DNA from: Phytoseiulus persimilis
Lineage: Eukaryota > Arthropoda > Arachnida > Mesostigmata > Phytoseiidae
Length of the DNA: 64,000 bases
Assembly (NCBI GenBank): GCA_037576195.1
Contig: CM075101.1
Span: forward strand, 5,580,001-5,644,000
Direction of reading: 5' to 3'
The notes beneath the pieces are model-generated. The model made no database searches, was not told where the DNA came from, and saw only the letters and a program-made list of their open reading frames with translations. The position numbers and the translations under genes are program-made. Within the stretch, counting starts at the first letter, position 1; each line of letters starts with the position of its first letter. Positions 36,201 to 47,309 of the stretch are shown here, piece by piece.

Positions 36201-38922
36201 ATGGGTCCGCAGCAGCCACCCGTGCAAGGTGGGCCGCAGTACCCCACCGGCCCAATGCCACCCATGGCGTACGGGCAGTACCCCCAGCCGGGCCCCATGC
36301 CCCCCATGGGCGCGATGCCCGGGGGCTACGGGGCTGGCGGCCCCATAAGTCAAGCAGGTCACATGGCCCCTCACGGTCACATGCCTCATCCGGCGATGAC
36401 CATGCCGCCTCATCCAGGGATGGCCATGCGACCTCAGGGACCGTTGCCTCCAGGAAACAATGGGCCCCCGATGGCTGGACAGCGACACGGCCCCGGCATG
36501 GGCCCGATGAACGCTTCCATGTATCCGCCACCCCCTGTGAAGGGACCTCCAGGACAAGCGGGCTACCATCCGCCCTTTACGCACCCAGGAGGCATTCCAC
36601 AGATGAGACCGGGCCACCCGCAATCTCTGGATCCTCAACACGCTAAACTCGGCCAACATCACGGTTAGTATGAAAGGCTACATCCGAAGCTCAGAAGCAG
36701 TTCGGAGACCGGTGCTGCTTGGCGGTGGCTATTCACAACTTTGTCCGTTTTGTTAACCGAGCGCTGACGCGTGATTGATTGGTTGCGAGCTTTGCGGAAG
36801 GAAGATAATGTTATGGGTGGGCTCCTGTCGCAAGAGATCCACTGCTGCATTCTGTACAGATCGTTATCAAGAATCGGTGATTTCATTAAATAGACTGATC
36901 ATTCTCCGGTTGAGTCTCTGGTGCCGCGGACTTTGATCGGATCGTTTCTGAAAAACTTTGCATTCGGCTTGACTATGGCTATGACTAGAGCTTGGAAGTT
37001 CAGGCATCCATCATTATACACCCCCCATCCGTGTTTAGAGGGAGATGCATAGATGGGTCTCTGATGGCCGAGTTTATCAGTTCTCATGGCAACAAGACGT
37101 AATTCATCAATCTAGCCATTCGTCTACCCATGAATCCATGGATTGATGATCAATAAATGATGCCTGAACTTCCAAGCTCTAGTTATGACAAAGAATTCAT
37201 TGATGACGCTCAAGCTCACCGAACTCGCATACATGGTGTGATCCCCGAGCGAGCACTGGACCATTCCTCGAAATTTCCGAAGCGGATTTTGGTTCTCACT
37301 GAACTTTTGGAACGAGAACCGTGCGCCTGGGATCACTCGGCGCAAGCCACGTGACCGCGACAGACTCCAACGGTTCCCTCGTCCTGTTTCGGGTTTCGAG
37401 CGTCGGGCGGCTCTTAGGATCGTTCTTGTCGAGGAACACGGTTTCAAACGTTCCGCGCTAAGCCCTACGAAGAGCTATCGAGTTTCTCTCGCCATTGCTG
37501 CTCTCACGGCGGGTTCGACTTGAGTCCACTCGAAGTCTCGCGATCACTGGGGCTAGCGAATTCGTGCTGACGAACGGAGTCGCTCTCATTGGATCGTTGT
37601 CTAATTGTTTCGCCGTTTTGTTGGTACGAAACTGCAGGCATCGCTGGACACCCGATGCCGGCACAGTGTGGTCCCAATTCGAACGGAGGACTGAGAGACA
37701 TGAAACCGACGCCGCCCTTGGAAACGTGTCCCGTCCCAGCGATAAGCCATGCTCCCCCGCCACCCGAGGGAGTGAAAATCACCAAGGTCCTCAACAACCA
37801 CTTGCCGAGTATGTTGCCGAAGAAAGGATCCGCGCCTTCAGGGCCCTTCTCAGGACCGTTTTTGCGTGTCAGACAAAGAGACCGTCGTCCCAGTGACGTT
37901 CGGATTGTAAACGGGAAAAACGCACAAGAAAGGACTGAAGAGAACGGATCCAGCAAACCCAAGCAGGTTAGTCCGGCGAACTCTGGAATTTCGGGATTGG
38001 CGAACTTCCGAACGCGATGGCTAATCGACGGCGCTCACCATGCAGGTGGCCAGCGGCCCCGGCACCGATGTCAATAAGAAAGCGGGTACGGCCATACACC
38101 TGTCGACGCTGAGCCCGGGGTACGACATCATGACCAGGGATCCATCTTGGTTATGTGCGCTGTGTCTCAGCGCCTCTCACGAACACGGTCTCGGAGATTT
38201 GTTCGGACCATACTACTGGGAGCGTCCTGGAACCCCACCTCTCTATATTCTGGAGGCAATGCGAAAACTCGCTGTCCAAGTGAGTTCCTGTTGGTTGACG
38301 ATTCTCGAAGCCGTGCCCGGAGAGGAGCCTCGGAATCTAAATCTCATAGGGCGCGTTACTCTTTCAGGTCAACGCACAAAAGCCGGTGCTGGTAGATGCC
38401 AGCGATGAAGATGAGCCTACAACAGCCAAGAGGAAGAAAGGTGGAGCGAAGCGGAAGAAACCCAGTGTTCCACAGTCCGAGGCGAATCTCACGAAAGATC
38501 AAGAAGACAAACTGGTTGACAGCTTGAAAGCCGAATACTGGATCCACGAGGACTGCGCGTGCTACAGTCCGGGCGTGTACCTCGACTCTCGAGGCAACCT
38601 CCGAGGGCTTGAGGACGCGATCAGAGAAGCTGCAAAACACACCTGCACGGTTTGCAGCCAAGCAGGTGCCACCATACCGTGTGTGGCGCGACATTGTACA
38701 ACCGTGCTGCACGTCCACTGTGCTCACAAAAGCAAAGCCACCATCGACGAGTCGAACTTCAGTTTGCTCTGCGGCCGACACAAAACCCCTACGAAACAGG
38801 TGAGTTTCTCGAGGATCCCTCTGGACTGCTCACATGGCCCGGGAAGCTGAGTCCGGCCAGAATCGGGGACAGGGCTCAAGCCTCACGTTGCCCTCTCCTC
38901 TTTGCAGCAATCGAAGAAATAG
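33214..38922 (+). CDS. TCF20/RAI1-like chromatin protein with C-terminal extended PHD
   Basis: Eight coding exons splice in phase to 1,166 aa: 33214-33306, 33451-33808, 34102-34320, 34843-36663, 37638-37966, 38046-38279, 38368-38799 and 38908-38922. Residues 1 to about 600 are rich in Gln, Pro, Gly and Ser, with polyglutamine at about 264-290. An AT-hook (KKRGRPYGSKNKKPR) lies at about 613-627. The C-terminus carries the TCF20/RAI1 signature: a first half with W-L-C-A-L-C (Cys 977, 980) and LGDLFGPYY (989-997), a basic linker, then HEDCACYSPGVYL (from 1078), Cys 1111/1114, GATIPC, Cys 1128, His 1133, Cys 1136, and NFSLLCGRH (Cys 1153, His 1156). In vertebrates these proteins bind nucleosomes and tune transcription in the nucleus. 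The protein ends ten residues after the finger (last exon QSKK). It is about 60% of vertebrate length, so much of the middle is missing or diverged. Exon 1 follows acceptors at 33163/33200, so a 5' UTR intron is likely. Intron 4 carries a repeat. Confidence 0.9.
36980..37187. repeat. Inverted repeat inside intron 4 of the TCF20-like gene
   Basis: Arms 36980-37008 and 37159-37187 are reverse complements at 27 of 29 positions, with a perfect core ACTAGAGCTTGGAAGTTCAG then GCATC. The spacer is 150 bases. A related single arm occurs at 23241-23279. This looks like a short foldback element or MITE inserted in the intron; the flanking exons splice in phase without it. Confidence 0.75.
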
Positions 38923-41900
38923 AGGTCGCGACACACCAACGGCTACGCGAGAATCCAGCAGCTACTTAACAGGGTCTAACGCTCAACCTCGAGGTCTTAG
39001 CCGGCCGAGACGGAATCGCTAACAACTTTGTGTATATAGAAGACTCGACGCGACCGGCTGCGTCCGCGTTCGACTGAATGTATATCCGTTCGAATCAGCT
39101 CGGCGTGTTTCGTTCGAGAGCGTTCGAAACTAGACAACGGGTATGACGAGCAGCAAGCAAACCACTAATAATGTTCCCCGAACTCAAAACTTAACCAAAC
39201 TTAAGCAAAAGGTCTCAGGTAGTTAAGTAACACAGGACGACAGAAACTTACTCGACGAGCTCAACTAGCACTGACTATTGCCACCCGGCTCAAGAGGAAG
39301 GAACCACCGGAATCATTCTAACAGCCAGCTGCATCCCTTTTGAAGTTTGAGTTCGTTCGATTTCGACCTGAATTTATCATTCTGACCGCGAGTTATATCC
39401 CTCAGTTCTCACGACGTTGCTTGCGTTGAGGTCAAACTTGACAACTCCTGTTGAATCGTTGTCAATCAGCTGCGCGGGGAAACCATGAATCACTGACTTT
39501 CACCAGTAATGACGATCTGCCAAGCATTCCAACCCTGGTGCCGATAGCTTGAAGGCCCTTACGAAATCGATCTATCTATCCGGGAAGACATACTTTAGAA
39601 CAACGAGAGAGAGAGAGAGAGAGTCTGGAGCCGCAAATGCGCCGATGCAACGCGAGTGCGTCCGACCGAGGATGATGTTGTTGCGATTCTCTAATGTTTT
39701 TTTTTGTCGAATGAACAATGTACGCCGTAACTGGGCCAAAAAAAATACGACGATAAAAGATGCTTGGGCGCATTTTTTCCCCCGAGGGTCTGATCTCAAA
39801 AAATCTCAATGATTCTCCCGTCGTGCTCGCTTTTCCCCTCGCCTCCCTGAGGTTGTGAATCGTTCGGGACGACCTTCGATGTCGCGTCGTGAAACTTCCT
39901 CATACTTTCGTCTCAAACGTTTGAAAACTGCCTGCAGATCCTCACATTGTAGTTGAATGATTTCCCCGGACGATCTCCGCTTTATTTGAAACGATGCGAA
40001 GAGCCCATTCCGGATTTAGTGTCAATGTTCAGTCTCTTGTTTTGTCAATCACGGTGTAACGTAATCAGTGGACTTCATGTTTTTGATGAGTTTTAGATGG
40101 TGCCCAGTATTCCGATCCAAGAACGATGACCTGATTCAGTGTTTGCGGAGTTCGAGAGTTATTTGCTGGGATTCCGAATCTTTCCATCCGCTCACGTTGC
40201 CAACTGCATTCCAACAACAGTTCCACATTTACCACTCTCAAGATGGCGCGGGACCCGATCATTGATCGTGCGGAAAGTTGGATGTATGAGCTGCGGGTCG
40301 GGCAGGGGTCGGGTTGCAATTTTCCCCCCTGGGACTGGAGTTGTGTTCATGGTGTGCCTGTGTATACAACATCATCATCAGCAACTTGGAAGTTGTCATC
40401 GACGATGCGGATTTTTCTTTCCCAAGCGGTCAAAGTTCCAACTCGAGCTAGATGTTCACTTCGACGAAGACAGAAGCAGATTATAGATAGGGGAGATGCG
40501 AAGGCGAATCCTGTTGCCGCTGGGTGGATGCTCTTCCGAACTTCCAATGCTACGGTTCTGCGAATCGAGCTCAGCGCTGTACTTCTGTTGAGGAGACCCC
40601 CAGCGTCATTTCAACGAATCGACAACAACAGAACCTTCGAACATTCATTCATTCACCCTTCCACACCTAAAAACAGAGCCCCGGCGATTTTGTAATATAT
40701 ATATATATCGTACATAGACTGCTGTATCCGACGGAAGTGACGGCTGAGCCTTTCGGAGAAGGGCTATTATCCCAGTGGATCATCCGGGTGACACGACATC
40801 GACGTGAGTGCGAATCGCATCGTCCGACCAGTATCTCAAACCGGGAGCACACGTTGCAAAGTGGCCAATCCGTTTAACTAATAATCGTAATGATTGAAAT
40901 AGAACCGTTGACAATAAGACTCAGACGCCGATCAACCGACAAACCAATCTCTCGAAACAGACGAAGCCGAAAAACGAGCAAGGAACCTTTATCAAACCTC
41001 TCCAAGTAACTCGTTACCTCTTTTACCGCGTAGAAAAGCGGGAGTATGCAATCATCGCGCGAGTTGTGGTCTCAAACAATGGCGAAAAAACCGGACACGG
41101 CTAGGCACGGCGTTTCATCTGCGCCCCAGAGGAATTGTACGGATGAATTGCAAGACGGATGTTACCTGAAGAGTGTGAAGAAACTCGAGACGCACACCGC
41201 ACCTATCCGGTCCGGGCCCCGCCTCCTTTCTCCGGAACTCCCAACTCCAAGTTCCCGAGTTTCTATGTTGTAACAAATTATTTTCGAGAACTTCGAGCCC
41301 TCTGTAGAAAGCGAACACGCTCCCTCCCGCGGAAAGTTTTATCATTTGGGAGGCGTGGATTCATCGGGGAGACTCCCCTCGTCCTGTAGTACAACAAATT
41401 TTACCCCTTAATTTTGAGTGTGTGATGATCCCATTGAATGTTGTGTATATCAACTAAGTAGACCTTGCATGCGACCTAGTTTTCGACGATGGAGGCCACT
41501 GGTGTAATAATATATACGCTAAACTTATGAAATAAGCAGACCGAAATCTCAAATGATCAACAAACTAACAAAAACCCAACCAAGCAGCGATAAAGGTAAA
41601 GAGAAGAAGTTGCAACATAAGTAGCTGAGGGAACTGAGACATGAACGCATGAAAGCAAGAGAGATGATCTTATCAAGCCAGATGTGTAACATAAACGACT
41701 CGTCATAGTCTTAATGGCGGCATTGTGGTGCTGAGCGCCGACTGTAAAATCATTGAGAATGAAGATATCTGACTGAGCAGAGAAACCGTCAATAAAAATT
41801 CTGTCTCGAGACGGAAGGTTGAGGAGGCAGAACATCAAATCGCGTCGCATTCATTCGCACGCTCTCGCTACGAGAACTCTCCCAGAAACTTCTACATCCA

Positions 41901-42490
41901 TCTCTCGAAGCGCGATTCCCCAAAGCTTCTGGTAGGGTCGAGGAACACTCAACTCGGCAGCACAGGGTTGACTCGGAATAGAGACCGTGCTCAAGCGGGC
42001 AGACGACTAGTTTCCTGAATGTTCTCCGCGAGCCGTGGCGAATCCCGTCGCTCACTCGCGACTCAGAAACTCGCACTCCACCTCGGGCAAGATCCTCAGC
42101 TGAGCGACTCGATTCCAGTCCGTTCAGCCGAGCCATCGACAGTTGAATGAGATGCTGTCGGTTCCGAGCGAGCATCAAGATCTTTTGCGATTTGAAGAAA
42201 ATCCTTCCAAAACGGATTTGCACGCATGACAAATGCCTGTCCACGGGATATCAAACTGATTCGATTCAGATTTCTCTCGGCTCTCCCAATATTTCGCATC
42301 AAAAATATATTCCGCCGGATAATGTCACGTGTCGGCTGCGAAGCCTAGCGGAAACTCGTCCACTTCGGAACATTCCTGAGCTGTGACCTCCGTCTCGTTG
42401 AGAAACACCTGCCACTCGCCATAAGCCTGATAATTTATGGCCCTTCCGGTCAGAAAGTAACCGACTCGATTGCTCAGCAGAGGGATACGA
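38923..42490. other. 3' flank of the TCF20-like gene; no other gene supported
   Basis: Sequence after the stop includes a (GA)n tract at 39605-39623, a (AT)n run near 40692-40708 and no nearby AATAAA on the plus strand; the first clear one is near 41790, so the 3' UTR limit is unknown. A plus frame with ATG at 40243 runs 150 codons and begins inside a near-copy of the YY1-type element (TCAAGATGGCG, 40239-40249). Its composition is unremarkable and its length is at chance level. Confidence 0.45.
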
Positions 42491-42500
42491 GGAAATTCCA

Positions 42501-42506
42501 TTTATT
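42501..42506 (-). terminator. Poly(A) signal for the FFAT mini-protein gene
   Basis: TTTATT on the plus strand (AATAAA on the minus strand) lies 210 bases downstream of the minus-strand stop at 42716. A 58-codon minus frame (MEFPRIPLLS...) begins right at this signal. Confidence 0.5.
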
Positions 42507-42655
42507 TACAGCGGCGCTCTCTATTCCATACTTTCTCTTGGGTGTTTCAATCCCGTGAAGTTTACATGGGACGATGCTCCAAAAACGAGGTTCTGGTGGA
42601 TGGACTTGGAAACTGGTGTCGGACGATAGAAGAACATGATCTGTCACGTTACATA

Positions 42656-42674
42656 GAGAGAGAGAGAGAGAGAG
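42656..42674. repeat. (GA)n microsatellite
   Basis: About nine GA units in the 3' UTR of the minus-strand FFAT gene. Confidence 0.95.
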
Positions 42675-42715
42675 GAAATTCGTGGAGACGTTCGTTTGAT
42701 TGAGCGAAGTTTCTG

Positions 42716-43116
42716 CTACACTTCGGAAAAGTCATAAAATTCCTCGTCGTCACTGCGAACACCACCTTCTACCGGGAGACTCCGTGTCGTGTTGGCGCGA
42801 CGCTTGCCGTTAGGACCCTGGAAACAGAGGTATTCCTCTTAGGAACTCAGTTCGATCGGGTCTTCGTGAATCCCCGAGAAATAGACGAAAAGGATACGAC
42901 GCATACCCCAACGAGAGAAGATTCCAAGCGTTCGAGCCGCTCCTTGGTTTCTCTCAGGTCGCTCTGTACTTCCCGGACGGACTTCTGCACCCGTAGCAAC
43001 ACCGCATCGATCGCCGCTATTCTGTACAGACACATTGTCACCGAGATCGCACAGAACGCTGATGAAGCGACGCCGATGTAGCGCCAGACGTTCCGAGAAT
43101 CCATTTGAGCGCTCAT
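42716..43116 (-). CDS. Small membrane-anchored coiled-coil protein with FFAT-like tail
   Basis: Two exons, 43116-42907 and 42817-42716, joined by an 89-bp phase-0 intron (GTATGC...TTCCAG), give 103 aa. Residues about 10-35 form one hydrophobic helix (YIGVASSAFCAISVTM). Residues about 40-68 form a heptad-like, charged coiled coil (VREVQSDLRETKERLERLES). The last residues, SDDEEFYDFSEV, fit the FFAT consensus (acidic tract then E-F-F-D-A-x-E; here E-F-Y-D-F-S-E), the short motif that binds the ER protein VAP. Helix, coiled coil and FFAT in that order also open RMDN2/RMDN3 proteins of ER-mitochondria contacts, but those continue into a TPR domain, and I find no TPR exons nearby before the stop and poly(A) signal. 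It may be a truncated RMDN relative or an unrelated adaptor. The ATG follows a TTTTCCTTCCAG acceptor by one base, suggesting a 5' UTR intron. Confidence 0.62.
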
Positions 43117-43298
43117 GCTGGAAGGAAAACCAGACCGATGTTAGTTTGCTTCGACTCGATATATCCGACTCCGCGAACACCGATCACGGCAGTTTCGAAG
43201 GGGACCATCGTCACCAAACTCAGGCTCAAATTCAGGGTTCTGGTGTTCCGCAGCGCCACACGGACCGAATCAATCCGTCCCTGAAGTAAGTGTGACAC
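43113..43298 (-). CDS. Open frame overlapping the FFAT gene start by ATGA
   Basis: A minus-strand frame of about 61 codons (contains LSLSLVTMVPFETAVIGV) ends in a TGA that overlaps the FFAT-protein ATG as ATGA. It follows an acceptor-like ACTTACTTCAG and has no ATG at its start. It may be an exon of another transcript form of the same gene or simply 5' UTR. I do not recognise the peptide. Confidence 0.2.
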   Translation of the reverse strand: MSHLLQGRIDSVRVALRNTRTLNLSLSLVTMVPFETAVIGVRGVGYIESKQTNIGLVFLPA

Positions 43299-43319
43299 AC
43301 CGCTGCCTCTGCCGCCGCG

Positions 43320-44560
43320 CCGGTGTCTGAACCGGAACTTCCTCCTGTTTCGACGGGAGTTTCCTCCTGTTCTACGGCCCGATTTCTCACCAATTCTCAG
43401 CCACGAAGAAGGAGAACTCTCGTTCCGGAACCGCCTTCCACACGGGCAGTCAGCGCGCTCAAGAATTTGCCTGTCTCATTCCACGACATCTGTGGAGCTA
43501 AGGGCCAACAGCTGATCCGTGTTGTAGAGGATATAAACACAGAGAACTGCTCGGCCGCGGGACTGAGGCCTCGCGTCGGTCACATGTGTTCTCTGCTCGC
43601 GGCGGCTCGAGCTCCCGGGAAGAACAGATCCAAGAGCGGATCTGTCGCTCGCTGGCTACGTGTGAGTGAATCAGAACAGAATCCCGTAACCTCAATATGT
43701 GAACGGACAGAACGCCGTCGCTCCACACGATCAGAACGGCGTCCGCTCCGCCGCACTCGAGCCATCTGGATGGACAGTCTACGAGATCGCGGCCGCTCTT
43801 CTGAGGCCCGACTCTGGTCTGACTCGTGTCGGCCGTATTTCAGCTCGAAAATCTCACCTGACGTACGAAGACACCGGGCAACGTTTCCAGCGTCTAGTGT
43901 CTAGCGTGGCCCAGAAGCGTTCCTCTCACCGAGAATTCTCTCCTACGACATCGACAACAACGGCGGACGCCGACGTCTAAATGTCTTCCTCCCGGACGGC
44001 CGGCTCAGTCGCAAGCCCAGTGAGCACGCACTGCTTCGGGCAAACGTTCCTAACCACCGGCCCAACGACACAACAATAGAATAGAGGATTCCAGGATTTC
44101 CTACTCGGCCGACCGACGCTCGTTCGCTTGTCCGCGATTCGCGTGTCTTCGTCGTCGTAGTGATCGGGTGTTTATCGAGAGCCTTCCTCGGACGCCGAAA
44201 CCGCACTCGCCTTCGAAACTCGGCGAGCCGCCGAAGCAGAACATTCTGAGCGAGGGGAAATCTCGGCTTCGCGAAGAGTCAGTCCCAGCCCGGGCAGAAG
44301 AGGGCCTTGTGCGCGCCCTCTATCGTCGAGGCTCCTCTAGAGACTGAGCTCCGTTCCGCGAATCATATCGACGAAGATAGCGGGTGAAAACAGGACCGCG
44401 GTTGGCCGAGATCAGACAACATTCCGTTCGGTCGCCGTTGACCAGGACCCGAACTTTCGACAGTTTATCATTATAGTCTCGCGCAAAGGAGCATTTGAGA
44501 AAACCGATAAGCACAGAACTTTTCTATTACTGACAATGAGTCGCTTCTTCCCATCCTCGA
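43320..44560. other. No confidently identified gene
   Basis: Overlapping frames on both strands (43323-43904 plus, 193 codons; 43728-43498 and 44206-43943 minus). The plus frame is at the upper end of chance expectation and shows no domain. Confidence 0.4.
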
Positions 44561-44584
44561 ACTCGAGCGTCCGGACCTTCCCGG

Positions 44585-44835
44585 GTTGGAGGTGATGCTG
44601 TGCTGCGAGGGAGATATCTTGGGGAAGGGCGGGGGAGGGGGGGATGTGATACTGATGTCGATGATTTTCATCATAGTTTTCAAACTTTTAGGGATGTTTC
44701 TACTGAGACTGAATCTCCACGAGATACTTTCATCAATCAAAGTAGAATATGATATAATCCACCGATATGATCGAATACTTTGAGGGGGGGGGGGGCATGG
44801 CTCCCTTAGCCCCCCTGGGTACGCCACTAGTGCCG
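44585..44835 (-). repeat. Candidate interspersed repeat (GTGGCGTACCCAGGGGG-type end)
   Basis: Read on the minus strand, the segment begins CACTAGTGGCGTACCCAG followed by a G run, then a CCCCTCAA tract and AT-rich sequence with a second C-rich tract. A GTGGCGTACCCAGG start next to a G run is a common end of dispersed animal repeats. A 12-base G run lies at 44784-44795. I see no second copy in this window, so the call rests on that end motif. Confidence 0.35.
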
Positions 44836-45203
44836 CGCCCAGGATATTGACCTGGGAACTGGTGACGCTCCTGATGACATTCCCCTTCTGAGACAGCCCC
44901 CCTCGGAACAGACGTTGTATTCCTTTAGTAGCCCGTGGAATTCGAGGGTGATACCGAAGATTGACTCACTGACGGTTGTCGGGAAAGAGAACCACAAATA
45001 CCCGCCTGGAGGAGCGGACCGAGTTTAACATCAAATTCAGGTATCGAACTCCTGTTACCGACGAGAAGGGAGGCTCTCCGGTACCAGAGTCCTGGGTTCC
45101 TTTAACACCGCGTCTAAGGCCATAAAAGCCTCCCGTTGAGGGCCAGATGCAGGCGGCTGAAAAACTCTGCTCTGGCGATGGAGCGAAAGGTTCATTTTCT
45201 CCG

Positions 45204-46513
45204 TCAGCTGGCCGTTTCTTGTCCGCAAAAAAAAAGTGTCATCTGATACCGCCGTGGACTGATTCCGATTGTCTCGAGGATGCAGCCACAGAGGAGCGTC
45301 AACGGCGGTATCGACTGACTTGTTCGACGCATTTCAGAGCGTCGGTTGTGCCCTTGAGAATTTGAACCTCGGTTCGAGTTTATTGAACGAAGGGTTTGAG
45401 CTCCATCAGCGTCTGATCGAATCAGAACCGGCGGATCGTGCAAGGAGTCTGCGATGCCACCCAGAGACGAGTTCTCGAGCCATGCCTTGACTTGATTGGT
45501 TTCCACAGTTCCAACGCAGGACACTCCATACCTGACCTGAACTAGTTCAAAGCCGTTGTCACGATCTTCGAAAACCCAAAAATGAAACAGAAAAATGTTG
45601 AATAGCCGTGTTTGAACGGTCGGTGGAAGCGGGGAAAAATCGACTGTCAACTGTTGGTCACTGAGCCGCCCAGTCTCCTCTGATAAATCATTCGCTGAGT
45701 TCCTCGTTGACTCGATGAGTTTTGCGCGGTCGGCGCATTTTCGATTCGGTGCCGCGGATATCGCGATCGAAAACGTTTTGTTGAGAAGCCTTTGTCAATT
45801 TTCCGCCCGGTGGGGGCCCTGGCCACGTTACGCGTTTCATACGATGACCGATCGGTCACCGGAGCAGCGAGGTGAGATTTTGGAGCGTTCCGCGTACGCA
45901 ATTGTTCCCGATGTGAGCTTCGTCGGAGTGAGGGAGACACGACGATCGGAACCGTCGGCCGCACTGAGTGTATGACATCGAGCCGAGCGACATTAAGGAG
46001 AGCTCCAATCTATGTCAAAGACATTCAGCCGAGCGTGACAGACTGTGGCGGGCGGAAGTGAGAAGCCTTGTACCACTTGCATATGAAACGACCTTAGGCC
46101 TCGATTCCAACAGCTGCCCGGCCTTATGAGTGGATTGTGGGGAAATCCAGGGAAGCACTCGGGAAACGCCTGCTTTAAATCACAAAAGCCCCAAATCGGA
46201 ACGGAACTCCATTCGTTCATAGTTTTCGAAAACATTCTGAGCTCCGCAAGCTGCGAAAACCAACTTCCAGGAGGGCGGGTATCTTAGTAAGGCGCCGTAC
46301 CGAGACATTCGAACAAGTTGGGGTTCCAAACGAGAATCGCCGCGAATCCAGGCTGACGCCAGGACCGAACAGAGTTTCCAGTCGCGCTGGAAGGCTGACC
46401 GGAAGAGATCGGAGTCGACCGTTGATTGACGTATGCGAAGCCAACGGGTGAACAATGCCAGCCATGTCTGGATGCATGGAGAAGGCAGTGAGTAATGAAG
46501 ACATTTGGATTCG
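45204..46513 (-). other. Coding-looking minus-strand frames, unrecognised
   Basis: Three minus-strand frames have protein-like composition: 46513-46180 (about 110 codons, contains PPSWKLVFAACGAQNVFENY), 45964-45647 (105 codons) and 45650-45204 (148 codons, contains FHFWVFEDRDNGFELVQVRY). Each begins without ATG, as exons would, but I could not find an in-phase splice chain linking them. No domain is recognisable. Confidence 0.25.
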
Positions 46514-47046
46514 TGTGGCGGTTATCCGGCTGTCCCGTGGACGGACCTTTGTACCTCCGCTCCGTTTCGGCGGTGTCCGGATTTGGTGCGAATGGCGGGA
46601 CCAGCCCGCGTTACCGGCTGAAGCAGAGACGCCAACCTATATAGAAGTATGACCCACTGACATGGCTGCTTACATCGGCAGCTGCTCCCTCTGGTGGTGG
46701 GTCTGCTTCGCTGTCGACTTGAACGTAACTGAACGTCAACGGTCAGCCCGCGACGGGAGCTTCAAACGTCGAGAAGGGATTCCGTTCGGGCCTCTAGTCG
46801 ATCGAACGGTGGTCGCCCGAGAGCTGTGTGCGCCGTCGCTCGTTGCAGATTAGCCGACCTCAGAGGAGGTCTTGGCTTCTTCGTCTCTCCCTCGTTCCCT
46901 TCCTCCGTTTCCGCTGTGAGCTGATCTCGGATAAGGAACTGAGAACATCCCGCCTCCGTTCCGTTGCAAGTTTCTCGTGTTCTTTCGGTGCTATCGTCCA
47001 AAACAACGAAAGTTCCTGTGGAGATCATCATCATCATAGAGCACTC

Positions 47047-47306
47047 ATGTACTTGATAGGACTAGCCGTGGTGAGTTTATTTGACCATAATAGCCGTTGT
47101 GAAACGTTGGGGTGGTGGGATGTTGACAGAATGAGGTCAGTCCAGGGCCAAGAATAGACCTGATATTAGTTCTGGGTAGAGTCGGTGAGGATTGTCGACG
47201 GGTCGAGCTGGCGGAGTACCTGGCGGGTGATGAGAACTCTCGCGACCTTGATGTCGTCGTATCGAAATCATCCGAGTCGATTCGGATTGTCCAGTGCTCG
47301 GATTGA
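47047..47306 (+). CDS. Possible two-exon small protein
   Basis: An ATG exon 47047-47070 (MYLIGLAV) ends at a strong donor, GTG|GTGAGT. After a 59-bp intron the acceptor GTTGACAG opens 58 codons in phase (contains PRIDLILVLGRVGEDC) to a TGA at 47306. The product would be 66 aa. The frame upstream of the ATG is also open (from 46828), so the start is unsure. No family is recognised and the minus strand is open here too. Confidence 0.23.
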
Positions 47307-47309
47307 TCG

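Noticed and set aside
35912..36662. Minus-strand frames of 166-190 codons
   Set aside because: Shadows of TCF20-like exon 4; the plus strand carries the in-phase exon with AT-hook and splice sites.
33214..36663. Osa/ARID1-type identity for the Q/P/G-rich N-terminal region
   Set aside because: Only low-complexity resemblance; no ARID domain follows, while the C-terminal finger and AT-hook fit TCF20/RAI1.
42324..42500. 58-codon minus-strand frame starting MEFPRIPLLS
   Set aside because: Its ATG overlaps the AATAAA of the FFAT gene and it is short; more likely 3' flank than a gene.
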